Origin: Xanthostigma xanthostigma
Lineage: Eukaryota; Arthropoda; Insecta; Raphidioptera; Raphidiidae
Direction: 5' to 3'
NCBI GenBank assembly: GCA_963575645.1
Contig: OY754469.1
Coordinates: 12,666,001 to 12,730,000, forward strand
DNA: 64,000 bases
Part shown: one piece after another, positions 1-12,269 of the stretch
Numbering within the stretch: position 1 is the first letter of the stretch
Layout: each line of letters starts with the position of its first letter
The notes under the pieces: model-generated
Seen by the model: only the letters and a program-made list of their open reading frames with translations
What the model was told of the DNA's origin: nothing
The model's database searches: none
Translations under genes and position numbers: made by a program

Positions 1-534
1 TCATTATTCTGTAACGGCATATTTCTGTGTTTAAAATTCCATTGAAAATAGGTATTTTTTGGGTTTTTATTATAGAAAAAAATTCTCAAAATCTACATTT
101 CGTAATGCAGATTCTAACAAAAAAAATGTGGGACAAACAATTAAAAATTAATATGAAATATATTTAAATATGAAAGATATATACCTAATAGTTTCTTTAC
201 GTAAATTTGATTTGTAACTTATTTAAAATCAATAAGGTTGCTCTAGATACAGTAGATGCAGTTGCAAGCTTGCAGCTACTATAAATTGACATAATATATT
301 GACGTCGTCTGACAAAATTTTATTATGTACTGTTATAGTCGAACTTATTTAACTTTTGACGATACAGTTTGATTTTTATTTCAATAGATATGGTTAATAT
401 CAGGAAGCGTTTAATGTCAAACAAAGTCGCAGATTTTCAAAACACACGAAAACATGAAAAAAAACAAAACTATAAAAAAAATGTTTTTTCGTTTATTTGT
501 TTTTAAGTTTCAAGTGTGCTTTATTAAAAGTGCG
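1..534. other. Unannotated AT-rich sequence
   Basis: No exon, RNA gene or recognised repeat. Confidence 0.4.
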
Positions 535-838
535 TTTTGCATCCGGACGAAATCCGGACCAATCAATTAGTTATTATTATATTGACCTGTTATCGGAACT
601 ACATACGTATGGAAAATTTCAACTCCATCGGATAACGGGAACTAGTTAAGATTGCTATTTGCAACCGGGCGAAATCCGGAATGGTCAGTTAGTTATAATA
701 ATATTGTATTGTCATCGGAACTACATACGTATGCAAAATTTCAGCTCAATCGGATAACGGGAAGTGCGTCAAATTTAACTTGCAAGATTCGATTACAGAC
801 AGACAGACACACCGGGACAGATGAAACTAAATAAAAGC
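535..838 (+). repeat. Two tandem LINE 3' tails
   Basis: The unit CGAAATCCGG...TATCGGAACTACATACGTATG...CAATCGGATAACGGGAA occurs twice head to tail, ending in CAGACAGACAGACA and AATAAAAGCTT. Related tails at about 9110-9230 and 9641-9782. Confidence 0.7.
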
Positions 839-870
839 TTTGTAAAAGAGACGTAGACATGCGAGTCATC

Positions 871-1560
871 ATCGGGATCGATACATGGTGATTTTACCAT
901 TCCAACTCACAAGTGGGGAATGGTAGTAGTTTAGGTCAAAAATCACTTTTCAAAAATTTTACAATATCTTTCCGTTTTGAGGTCCCCCGAATCCAAAAAA
1001 CATATTTTTGGAAAAACTCTGTGCGTCTGTTAGTCTGTTTGTCTGTGACACGATACAGGTCAAACGGATGAGCGGATTGAAACCAAATTTTAGGAGGATG
1101 TTTGGTATGCAAATATGAAGAGCCCTATTGTTTTTGGGGAAAATCGGCGCATGCGTAGAAGAGATATATGCTAAAACGGTGTTTTTTTATAATAATAGTA
1201 TACTTTTCATAACATCTTATTATTCTATTTATTTTTTCAAGAAAGTTTTGTCAAAAAATGTTTTTTCTAAACTTTATAGTTTCGTAAATAATTTGAAAAT
1301 AATAAAAAATCATCCGCTATTTTGTTTTATGGATCTGTCAGAAATAAACTACTTTGATTAATTTTTTACATGACGTACGCGTGGAACATATTATGGCAAC
1401 CGTGGCAACGAATAGTTAATATCATATTGAATACCAACCATTACCCGCGTCACCTCACGCGATATCAGAAATTTTATTTTCTTTATTATAATCAAATGTG
1501 AACATTTTTGAAGTGGGAATGGTTCCGTCGCCCAAATGGCTGGAATTTTTTTTCTGTGTT
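871..1560 (+). repeat. Repeat family A
   Basis: Starts GATTTTACCATTCCAACTCA and ends near GCCCAAATGGCTGGAATTT. Fragments recur at 23090-23335 (-), 41238-41470 (-), 51590-51735 (+) and 58680-59070. It includes CATGCGTAGAAGAGATATAT and TCACCTCACGCGATATCAGA. Class unknown. Confidence 0.65.
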
Positions 1561-1943
1561 CTTATGGTCTTCTAAAATTCACTGTTAAAAAGGTAGCACT
1601 GTACTGTCAAATATAAGGTTGGTACACATGAGTATGTACCTCTGTACACGGTTTTGTGCTGAATAACAATGAAGAGTGTCGAAGCAATATTTATTTATGT
1701 TTATTACTTATGGGAAAATGTTTTCCCAGACTCATTTTGTTGAATCTTTATGTGTTTCAATTTTAAAACACATCCTATATTTGCAAATTTCTTGCGACAA
1801 TAATAATTTTCGAAAAAATATTATAAAATGTCATCTAAATAACTCAGTTAAATAAAAAACGTGAGCCGCGTCGAGGCACACCTGGTAAATGTGAAACATA
1901 AATTAGAGCGAAATTCTAGTAACTAAATTTCGGATTGTCATCT

Positions 1944-2681
1944 AATAAAGCGGTCTCTAGACTATCAATAATATTGCGCAATATTTTATATTGTACAAAC
2001 AGTCTTTGAATGATATTGAAACATTGTACAATATATTGAGCATATCAAAATCGATTTGATATTTATTGTGCAATCTAAAAGTTGCAGCCTGTGGTTAATA
2101 TTGGCAAAAAAAATTATTATTATTAACGAAATTCTAGTAACGCACAAACCTTAAGCGGTCCATAGACGCTCAATATTATTGTGCCATGTGCGGCCCCTAG
2201 ACGGTCAATATTATTGTACAATATCTTGGTTTGTGCAAAAATTGTACTGTATGGAGGTTGTGCAATATATTGCTCAATTGCGAGCACAGCCACATTGTGC
2301 AAACAGTCCCCACCAGAACTTCAGTCATCATGTTGTCACGATTACTATAGTCTTTGGACTTCACATCCCACAGAGCCGGAAGACCACGATACACCTCGAT
2401 AAATTCAACAATAAATTATCTTTCGGCTTTCTTGTCACCCATGATGAGGCGTAGCTGAGACGACTTATTGAAACGACCGCTACTTGAGATCAACTGACGG
2501 GATATTGCGCAATCTTGACAACAGACGGCACAATATTTCCTCGTTTGTGCAATATATTTTCAAGATTTTGAAAATCACACAATATATAGCGCAACCTTTC
2601 AATCTCGTCTACACACGGTCAATTATACTGCACACCCAAATATTGCGCAATAATATTGAGCCTCTACGGGCCGCTTTATAG
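1944..2681. mobile_element. MITE with repeated TATTGCGCAATA palindromes
   Basis: Ends AATAAAGCGGTCTCTAGACT and its counterpart GGGCCGCTTTATAGG. The internal starts GCGGTCCATAGACGCTCAAT (2155) and GCGGCCCCTAGACGGTCAAT (2191) suggest copies nested in copies. Confidence 0.7.
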
Positions 2682-2712
2682 GATTTGGATCTCGGTTAAA
2701 TTGATCGAAAAT

Positions 2713-3408
2713 TTTATAGATAGATAGATAGTTTATTCATCATAGCGTCAAAACATAGTTTGAATATGACAAGTCACAACATACAAAATGCAAGAATTAA
2801 CATAGAAAAATAAAATAGTAAGAAAGTGCCAATATACGAATATAGGTATACAAATTATGAGGTATATAAAAATCGTCTATTGAATAAAAACATTGCTCAA
2901 TTAAATTTTTTTTAAATACGCTTGAAGCTATTATAGTCGTTGATGCGTCGAATTGATTCAGGCAATTTATTATAAATAGCACTGCCAGCACACACAGGAC
3001 TTTTTTTTATAAAAACTGAGCCGGTAATTGCCTATATAAACATTATTGTTTTGGCGCGTGTTATACTCAAGCACTTCATTATTATGAGTGAAGGAAGCGA
3101 TGTTCTGTTTTACATACTTAGCCATTTCCAAAATATAGATACAAGGAAATGTAAGAATGTTGAATTTAATAAAGTAGGGACGACAGGATACCCTATAACC
3201 AAGTTTTAGAATTTGTCTTAGTATGCGCTTCTGAAGAATAAAAATTCTTTTCCACTGAAAATTATTTCCCCAAATAATGACATTAAAGCTTAGAGCGGAA
3301 TAAACGAAACTGTAATATACATTGAGCAGAGCTTTGGTATTAAATGTTGAGCAAAGAGATCTGATAGAATAAAAATGGAATCAAAATTTTTTACACACGG
3401 CATCAACA
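2713..3408 (-). mobile_element. LINE (CR1/Jockey type) 3' end
   Basis: Begins with a TAGATAGATAGATAG tail. The - strand frame holds AIYNKLPESIRRINDYNSFK and FKKNLIEQCFYSIDDFYI, the C-terminal signature of these reverse transcriptases; further up, RQILKLGY and ILTFPCIYILEMAKYV. It splits an older element: TCTCGGTTAAATTGATCGAA is on its left and GTTTAAAGGTGACTACG on its right, adjacent at 60656-60710. Confidence 0.75.
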
Positions 3409-5370
3409 TAGTTTAAAGGTGACTACGAAAAAGTGTCCATGGGCCCATAGCCTAAAAAAAAAAATTTTTAGCTACATATGTGTTTAGTTCGGTGGTCTAG
3501 ACGAAAAATGTAGAGAAAAAATCTCAGTATCTAACAATTCTCTTAGCTTTAATCTATAAACATTTTAAAGCCTAGGGGTATGTTTTCGAGCGCAATGAAT
3601 TCGAATATGACTACTTTTTTTATACAGGGTGATACCTACCAACATAACCTAGTTTTTTATTGTTTTTCTCTGTTTTGCGCGTAAATAAGTTAATAAATAG
3701 TTCATAACTTAAATTTTAAAAAATCCTAAGATCTAGAAATATGTTTTCGAGTGCGCAGAATCGGAATATGACATTATTATTTTTGAAGTGAAAACTTCTT
3801 TAGCGGCGTTGTACACTTTTTTTGTAATGGGTAAAAAATGTTAAACTCGCGTCAGGACACGTGACCTGATCGAAAATTCGTAAAGCGGATGGAGAGTAGA
3901 GGTATGGGTAAAACCTGATCGAAAATTCGTAAGACGGATGGAGAGTAGAGGTAATATTCAAGTTTTCACTTCTACTGGCACTCCCGGAGTGCTTGCTTTT
4001 ATACAGGGCGACACCTTCCTACACTAGTTATCGACTATTTTTCTATTTTTCGTGCAAATAGGTTAAAATAAGTTTCAAATTATTAATGTAACGCAATTTC
4101 GCAAACTCACTTACCAATACCAACACGCGCTAAACGCTGCACCAAACCGTCCGTAAGTTGGTATACACGAGGCCCCGGATGTCAACGCACCGTCACTGTA
4201 TAAATACTTATATATGGTATATGAAGAAGGACGACTTTTTATTAATCATTCTGGAAGTGGTGTCGCAGTAAGGCGTGATCAGAATGAAATCGTTTTTAAC
4301 GATCGAGTTCGCCTCCACACACACACACCGTACTGCTTATATCATAATTTCGCTGTTCATGCCAGTGGTTTGCGGCGACCAGAATACGGAAATTAATATT
4401 AGAAAAAAAAATGTCACCGGCGCCTTCTTTCTTTGTTGTTTCTTTTTTGTGAACAGTAAACTTTAATTTATTTTTAACACGATCTTCGTTACGATTAAAA
4501 AATGATTTTAGGAAAAAAATGTCATCGGGTGATGAAGGTTTTAGTGTTCGAACGAACTTTCGGTTCCGACGAGTTTCGGCGTTAAATTGGAGTTTCGGTT
4601 TAGTTTCGGGTGTCGGCAGAAAATCTACCAAAACTAGAATCGAAACTAGGTTCGTGAGTTTCCGTGCGACGTTCGGGAGCGATCGACGTAGTGGAGCGGT
4701 CCGGTCTGATTTAAACGCGATAATATATAGCTTATGTCCATTCTAAATATTGGTGAAAAAAGATTAAATTTTTTTTTTTAACAATATGGCCTTTACTTTG
4801 ACGAGTAATTAGCCAGGGCTAGTTAAGATTTAAAATTGGCTTAGTAGTTTCAGAGATTACCTCCTGCATCCAAACTTACAAACTTTACCTCTTTATAATA
4901 TTAGTATAGCTGATGTATTATTTACAGGTTATCTGCTGCTGAGATCAACATATACTTTAAAATACGCATAATATACTTTTTTAATTTATTAAAATAGTAT
5001 GTAAAATTTTTAAAATATGAAACTCACAGATACTGACTGTTAACTGTTTGATATTGACTGATATTTTAGTTATTGTCAAATAATGTGTTGTCGATCCGTG
5101 TGCGGTTGGGTGGTTGATGCGGTGAAGCGGTTAGACACATTTACTAGCTCTGTTTTTAGTTTTAATATAAACGCATGCGCTCTGATACAATATACAATAT
5201 GATTTAATTCTTGAGTTCAAACAACAATTATGCATCATAAAATAAAGTCAAAGAAAAAAATTAATAATTATTAACAAAAAACAAAACATTTTGTCATAAA
5301 TTGACCATTCGTCCCGAATTAAAGCCCCGTATCCCGTATTAATATATAGCCCGGAAAATGTCCCGAATTA
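3409..5370. other. Mixed old repeats
   Basis: 3410-3480 continues the foldback family of 60624-61151. At 3867-3952 a unit of about 42 bp (CCTGATCGAAAATTCGTAAA...GGATGGAGAGTAGAGGTA) is duplicated. 4296-4746 has GC-richer sequence with overlapping ORFs on both strands, probably transposon-derived. 4856-4915 ends like an RTE tail (CTTTATAATATTAGTATAGC). Confidence 0.45.
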
Positions 5371-5860
5371 GATAGATAAATAGATAGATAATAATTTATT
5401 GCTGATCCAATAATTAAAATTGGTTACAAACGTCAATTACAATCAATTGGTTTACAAATCATTTTTGTACGGTGCAGTTCCGAGCAGGAATTTTTTAGGC
5501 CGTTCTTTAGGGAATTTATATTTGTACATTTTCTCAAATTTTGAGGAAGTTTTTCGTATAGTTTATTGCCTTTATATATAGGACATTTTTCGTAAATGGA
5601 TGTTCTATGTTTTATAAATAAATTATTGTGTCTTGTAATATAGTTTTTAACTTCATTTTTGTTAGTTACCAATAAATTCGAATCGTAAAGAAACGTTGTA
5701 AGCTCATAAATGTAAACTCCCCAGAAAGTTAAGATATTTTTATTTTTAAAAATTGCTTTACAGCTTTCTCTAGGCTTTAAGTCGAAAATTAGCCTTATTA
5801 TTTTTTTCTGGGCTATAAAAACTCTAGTATTTAATATATAATAATAATTCATCACATCAT
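5371..5860 (-). mobile_element. LINE (CR1/Jockey type) 3' end with partial ORF
   Basis: GATAGATAAATAGATAGATA tail, then a 140-codon - strand frame (5855-5433). It reads AQKKIIRLIFDLKPRESCKA, NKNILTFWGVYIYELTTFL, and LYEKLPQNLRKCTNINSLKN: the end of a LINE reverse transcriptase. 5'-truncated and dead. Confidence 0.8.
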
Positions 5861-7127
5861 GTGAATATTACAGCATTCGAATATATTTTATTCGCGCGTC
5901 TATATGAACGCTTTCGCTAAATAAATATTATATAAAATGAATGTTTTTTTAATAAATTTATGCTCTCTGTCCCGCATTATGTTACGATAAAAATGGTCAC
6001 CCTGGTCTATGCACGTTAGGCGTTTTTTGGATGGATAAAATCTGATGTCTTCGCGTTACCAACATGCTAATCCTAACAGTATATGAGTTTACGCTTGGCC
6101 AGCAGTGAACTGGCGCTCACGCAGCCAGTACACATCTACACATAGAATAATATCGTATCTACGAAAAGTTTTTTGCCTATCTTGACTCTAATTTTCATTA
6201 TTGTAAGATTGTAACATTAGTGCTGTGTACATGACCTATATGAGTAAGGTTAAATTGACTGCGTGGAAAGTTTAATGTATACAATACTGTGCATTGTTTA
6301 AAGTTTTTACTTTTGTCGGCAGTCCTCAATAACTTATGTACGAAATTTCAAACTAAGACTATCACAGAACTGCAATAGTGCCCTTGGTTTTGTATCGCCT
6401 TCAAACTTCATAACACGTCGAAAAACGATTTTACAGCCTGTATGTTATATATATGCATATCTGTGTTTACCGTTTATGTACGGTAAATCTATATATGTTA
6501 GACATATATATGTATATGTATTCTCGCCAATATAATTAAATTAATGACCCATAACACATTAAGCGTATGAAACATTCCTGCTATAAAATACCAACAAAGG
6601 AAGCAATTAAGATCCTTTTAATACCACTATACCACAACGTTTGAGTAAAGAAGAGTATAGAATGGTAACCGCCAATACCACCAATTGCAATTTTTAAGTT
6701 ACATTGCCCGGTTTTACTTAATCGAATTAGTTTTATGAATTTACTGTCTTTTACCCACGACTTCGCACAATTGATATAATTGATTAAAAAATTCCTGATA
6801 TATTTTTTAGTAAATTATCGTGTTTTTTGTATTAAAAACGCTGGAAGTTTTCGATATAGAAATATGGACTTTTCTATTTACTAGAAACTCGTTTTAAAGG
6901 TTTATTAAAAACAAAACACGTATCACAAAATATAATCTTTAAAATGTAACTAAATTGCGTTAGATGTTTGTTTATAAGCTAATTTGAATTCAAAATGATA
7001 AAATCTTGTTCTAATTATAGACGGAAATAGTTTCACTTGTCTACAATTATATTTATACTAATATTCTATATCAATTTCCGTTTATAATTATCATACACAT
7101 CATTTGACAGTTGTATTGATATTTTAC
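5861..7127. other. Unannotated sequence
   Basis: AT-rich with TATATG-rich patches (6440-6530). No exon or repeat recognised. Confidence 0.4.
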
Positions 7128-7499
7128 TAGCGGTCCCGCAAAGTTTCACCCGGGTGCCGAAGAACGAATGGAGGAGGGACGGAGGGACATGAGTACGCAC
7201 GTTCATCTTTGTTTACCGAGATGAATGTTGTGTCCAAATTTCAAGATGATCGGAGTTACCGTTCAAAAGTTTTTGTCGGACGGACAAATTTTGAGTTACA
7301 TTTTGCAACATTTTTCATTGATGCTCCGCTCCTATTGATCGCAGCGTGATATTATATAATATATAGCCTATACACTTCCTCGATAAATGGGCTATCCAAC
7401 AAAAAAAAAATTCAATTCGAACCAGTAGTTCCTGAGATTAGCGCGTTCAACCAACCAAACAAACAAACAAACTCTTCAACTTAATATATTTGTATAGAT
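7128..7499 (+). mobile_element. RTE-like tail, intact copy
   Basis: Begins TAGCGGTCCCGCAAAGTTTC and ends TTAATATATTTGTATAGA. Contains CCGAGATGAATGTTGTGTCC and GATAAATGGGCTATCCAAC, shared with 34684-35287 and 50664-51025. Confidence 0.7.
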
Positions 7500-8438
7500 T
7501 TACATGCGTTGCTTTATAATAGACGTAAAACGTGCGGTACAAAACACCTCAATTGATGTCGCGAAAAACTGTCAAGCGTGGGAAGGTCAAGATTTTCAAG
7601 GAAATTATTCAGAAAAGCAATAAAAATTCAAATTTTGTGAAATATGAATTTTCCAATAAAAAATGTGTACAGTAGAGCCTTGATTAATCGGACCGGAATA
7701 AGTACAAGCCTTCTAGAGCTGAACCATTTCCTACACATTTTATTTCTCAGGAAGGTAATTTGAGGACGGGAAAAGTTCTCACCGCATTATTTTTTAAACA
7801 TTAAAAGCATTTTCAAATCGATTCAATAGTTCTCTAGTTGTGAGGTAACGCAGATACAACCTTCATCTTTTATATATTATTTGAAGTGAAACTTCTTTAG
7901 CCGCGCGTAGACGCTGATGTCCTCAGTTGTTGAGCGTCTATAATATACATTTTTTTTATTTAGTTACAGACATATACTAAGTATATGTACTCATGAAGAT
8001 GGACTGATTGTCCGAAAAGATCATCGAGAGAATAAGTATTTTATAGAATTTTCAAGTATTTTTATTATTATTTGTTATTAATCATGTTCTACCAAGTGTC
8101 GAGTGAAAAATAGATGCAAATTATACAATAAGAAAATTAAAATGCGATCGCAAAAATGCGATCCCGATTAAAATGTTCAAAGTGATAACTGAAAACTAAG
8201 GTTTTATTGATTCTATTTGAATCATTATTATTGATTTGTATTTCATTCTAACAGTTTTCTTGAAAATATAACACGTGATCACAGTATCTGTCACGAGAGC
8301 TTCTAACAATTCTGAATGTCTATAAAACCCGTAAAAGAGTCAACTTTTTCAGGTAAATCACAATAAATACGCAGGGCTTTTGTTGATTCCAGCAGATCAC
8401 TGTAACAGGATAAATAAAAATAAAAACAAGTCACTCAC

Positions 8439-8468
8439 CAAAATTCTGCACTAGAGTATCGTCAGCAC
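8439..8468 (-). other. Candidate 30-nt microexon
   Basis: On the - strand a pyrimidine-rich acceptor (TTTTTTTGTTTGTTGCAG) and a consensus donor (GTGAGT) bound 30 nt. Only one frame is open: ADDTLVQNF with split ends. I cannot place it in a gene. Upstream on the same strand, 8828-8583 looks like an exon too (acceptor CTTCTGATTTCAG, donor GTATGT). Confidence 0.4.
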
Positions 8469-8582
8469 CTGCAACAAACAAAAAAATGTAATTAGCATAA
8501 ATGTTTCAAAAATTCCATCAAACAATACTTAAAGGAAAACAAAACTGAGCGAAAAACTAAAAATATTACATACTTGAGACGA

Positions 8583-8887
8583 AATCTCTGTAGCGCCCGT
8601 GTGTTATTCCAGTGCCAGTCCAGCACACAAAAGATAGAAGTGGTGCACTACTGACTGTTATTTTATTGATTTAAACACTGCACTGGGTAATAGTTTTAAA
8701 AAATTGCTCTTAATAAATACGAGTTTAAATTCCTGTACATTTTTTTAAATTACGTTTTTAACACTTTCACTGCACTGGTCAGTTCTGATGTCTTTGGTTT
8801 GGTCGATCGTGTCGTTATCCTAGAAATCCTGAAATCAGAAGAAAGAACCTTCGATTTAGTCATTCAAATTTTATTTAAACACTTACT
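8583..8887 (-). other. Candidate untranslated exons with a 58-nt intron
   Basis: A donor GTAAGT after GATCGCGCGA (exon end 8887) and an acceptor TTCTTCTGATTTCAG (exon start 8828) define a 58-nt - strand intron. The downstream exon would run to 8583. It has no long frame, so if real it is 5' UTR of a gene reading to the left. The frame upstream of 8887 stays open to 9096 without a clear ATG. Confidence 0.35.
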
Positions 8888-9329
8888 CGCGCGATCACAA
8901 AGCCGGAGACAAAACCATTTCGACTAGAACAAAAACGAAGACACCCCCGCAGTTTCTGTAAGCGCAAGAGCCAGTAACCGATGCCACGCTCTACCGACTC
9001 AAAAAACGAAATGATTTTATTAATAGTACATAAGTAATATAAAAAATCGATGTGATCTGCAAATATTTTAATGAGATTTTTGTACGCGTATAGCAACCAA
9101 ATAATATTACTTTGAATCTGAGAATTTCAACTCAATCGGATAACGGGTAGTAGTTGAAAAATCTGTCGCAAGATTCGAAACAAACATAGTAACAAACAAA
9201 TATACGGGGTCAAGGTACATTAAACCGTTTAAAAAACGAAATTTATTATTCAGCTTTAGTAAAAATTTTTGATAGTTTCACTTCGCCCGTGAGCTTATGT
9301 GGGTGAGGTTTACAAGTTGTTTCATGTAT

Positions 9330-9886
9330 ACAGGGTAACCGGTAATTGCTCGTATTCCTCTCGGGAGTAGAAATTAAGACTAATTTGGCATGTTTTAAAC
9401 TCTATCACTTGGGGGCTGGAAATGCGTCATTTTTGAGAAAATTTACTTCGGTTTTATTTTTACGAAAATCCGAATTTCGGGAGTTAAAAATTATACAAAA
9501 AATATATTCACTTTTTGGCCTGAATTTTTTCATGGTCTGATAGCTTACTAATTGGCCAACCTTCCTAAAGCTAAAAACCACGAAACTTACTCTTAGATTT
9601 TATATTGCGTGTTAAAACTTACAATAAATAAAAAAAAAACATTGTATTGTCATCGGAACTATATATACCTGTGCAAAATTTCAACTCAATCGGATAATGG
9701 GAAGTAGTTGAAAAAACTATCCTAAGACATGAAACAAAGAAATAAAGATATGACGGAGTCAAGTTAAATACAAGCGCTTAAAAACACATTTCCGACCCAA
9801 AGTGATAAGGTTAAAATTTAAATCATTCAAAATTAGTCATAGATTCTTCTCCCGAGATAAATACGAGCAATTACCGGTCACCCTAT
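9330..9886. mobile_element. TIR element with nested LINE tail
   Basis: Ends AGGGTAACCGGTAATTGCTC and GAGCAATTACCGGTCACCCT. A LINE 3' tail (9641-9782, TATTGTCATCGGAACTATAT) was inserted later. A left-half copy is in sGC intron 2 at 25035-25345. Confidence 0.75.
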
Positions 9887-10337
9887 CTTATATTATTACG
9901 TATATAATAGTGTCTACAGATAAAATAGGAATGGTCTGAAAAATTTGCAATAACATTTCACATAAGTCACCTTATTTATAGTCGGGGGCTGTTTGTAATT
10001 TGTATGTACGTACGAAACAGGTACGTGTAAAACCGGTAAAACATAATGAAAAGACGATGGTACAGACGGCAGGTTGACGTAGTAATAAGTTTCCATTATA
10101 CGGTGTGTCAATTAATCTTATTTCAAAAGTACACATAGGACACTGTTGAACGGTGTATCACATGACGTTACCTCGGTTTAATAAACGTTACTGGTTAAAT
10201 AACCCGCGTACAAGAGAAGCGAATACGATATCGTTTTTATTGAACCGTTTAGATTTGTGTTCTCTTCATCAATTTTTTCTGTGTGATAAAAAGCGCGTAT
10301 ATCTATATAGATAATGAGTCAAATTAATTTAATTTTT

Positions 10338-10530
10338 AGGGTTCCGTACCTTAAAAGGAGAAAAGGAACCCTTATAGGATCACATTGTTGTCCGTCTGTC
10401 TGTCAAGACTCTCGGGAATTAAAACCTATAGGGTACTTCCCGTTGACCTAGAATCATGAAATTTGTCAAGAAGCAATGTCCTATAGCACAAGTAAAGAGA
10501 AAAATCCGAAAACCGTTTTGTAATTACATT
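10338..10530 (+). repeat. GGTTCCGTACC repeat
   Basis: Starts AGGGTTCCGTACCTTAAAAG and contains AAAGGAACCCTTATAGGATC and GTCCGTCTGTCTGTCAAGAC, a dispersed repeat common in lepidopteran sequence. Confidence 0.6.
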
Positions 10531-10545
10531 ACAAAAAAAAAATAT

Positions 10546-11129
10546 TGTTGCGTGTCCCCTGTTGGGACGACTATGGCTTCTGTAGAATCTTCTAGCAATA
10601 ACAACAATGGAAAACAGGTAGTTAAGAAAACCTGACCTTCATACAATTGCCTGAAGAAGCCAATGCAGGTAAAGAGAGGTTCTCGGCCCTTCTAGAAGTT
10701 TCGATGTTGTGGGGATCGAAGCTATAAAAGGCGAGCGGGTCGCTGGCATGAGTTAGTCAGTTGTTCGTGAGTTCAGTTATACTTTGGTGTGTGTAAACCA
10801 TTGAGTGCAATTATATAAATCTGGTTTTACATAAATGATTGTTTGTAAATAATCCTGTGTATATAATTAATAGACAAGTGTGCTAATAAACTTTGGTGTG
10901 TTTCTGTATTGTAAATATTTTGTGTACATAATTAGTGACTCTATACTCTTCTGTTACTTAGTTTCTATTTTATTATTTGAAACTGTCGTTATTTAGTTTC
11001 TGTTAACGTTATTATTACTGTTATGTAAGTATGAGAAGTACGCTTTCGTTTGTGTGTTTAACTATTTTGTTAAACGTTTATTATTGTAAATAAATAATTT
11101 TCACCACGGACTAGAACAGTTTTGTTACA
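10546..11129 (+). mobile_element. Solo LTR, 584 bp
   Basis: Starts TGTTGCGTGTCCCC and ends GTTTTGTTACA, flanked by ATAT on both sides (10542-10545 and 11130-11133), the target preferred by insect Gypsy-type elements. A TATA box (10723-10729) is followed about 30 bp later by TCAGTT-like start sequences. There is no internal region or gene. A related LTR is at 55805-56349. Confidence 0.85.
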
Positions 11130-12269
11130 ATATTCTTTTTAAACCGAAACAACATGCTACGCATGTACACAGTGACAGTTCTAATACAAAACAAGCGTCC
11201 GCTACCGGTGCATTTATATCGTACAGCACAATATGAGAACTGTCGCATACAACACGGTACGATAACTAGGCTATCAGATATAGCCACGAGTTACAATAGA
11301 GTTTAGTAGTCTATTTGAACTCATTGCAATTACACGCTTAAGTGGCAAACTGACAACGGCGTATGTCGATGTTTGGGGACAACAGTTTTCCAACGGCTAA
11401 GCAGGAAAAATCTTCTAGAATCGATTTCAGAGATGCACGAAATTTACATATATACGTACAAGTTTCTACGGAATCCTCGATGCGCGGTTTTTTATTTTAT
11501 TAAAACTAGATACCTTGTCCTGTTTTGCTCGGTTAGTAATTTAATCTATCATGTCAGTATATCTTACACTTCGGTATAATAAACGCAATAGTGTCAAAAG
11601 TGTGTTCACACTGGAGGACGGTACCGAACAGACCTACTTTATCTCAGTAAGGAGGAACACTATTTTTTATTTTAAATTATCGTTTGTTTTTCTTTTTTTT
11701 TGGTACGCGCTGGTTAGAAATGTCCTATGTTACATATGTTTGCATCGGGATGCGAGCCGACCACTTTTACCATCCATGCTTTCAGTAAAGATCGCTGCAC
11801 ACGAGACTGGTTTTTGCCGAAGGAATCGTTGTAGTGACTGGCTACAATGGATATGACGTCACAGCGTGCTCGCGTTCATGGTCACAAGCTGTATTTCAAA
11901 ATTAGAATCGCGGCTATTTTTCGTGCTTGTTTCTCTACTTGTTTTTAGCAAGAACCAATCAGGAAACATAGTGAGTGGGCGACGTGGACAAACGCTCACA
12001 AACAAAAATGGCGTCATATAACATGTGTTCTGTTCAGAGGCAATAAACGTTCACTTTTGTTAATACCTGAACTGTTACTGTGCGCAGACCAAACCCGTCA
12101 ACAAGCCAAACAGGCATCGTGTGAACTGCACACATATAAAAGCCATCACGAAACCCAGCGCTACAGCACGCTTGAATCCTTACAGCTAAATCTAGCAAGG
12201 ACAGTGCTGTATTGATCTATACGCAAAGTAGTATAGGTTAATCCGGCACTGTCCTTGCTAGATATAATA
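11130..12269. other. Repeat-derived sequence
   Basis: 12123-12200 matches the reverse complement of 63300-63420 (CAGCACGCTTGAATCCTTACA; ACATATAAAAGCCATCAC). 11855-12030 shares GACGTCA-containing segments with other repeats. ORFs at 11373-11856 look spurious. Confidence 0.45.

Noticed and set aside
4106..4160. - strand exon ending at GTAAGTGAG near 4115
   Set aside because: The donor is good, but the upstream frame is very short and no partner exon fits.
4296..4746. Overlapping ORFs of 111 and 75 codons on opposite strands
   Set aside because: GC-richer transposon-like sequence; no family resemblance, splice sites or start context.
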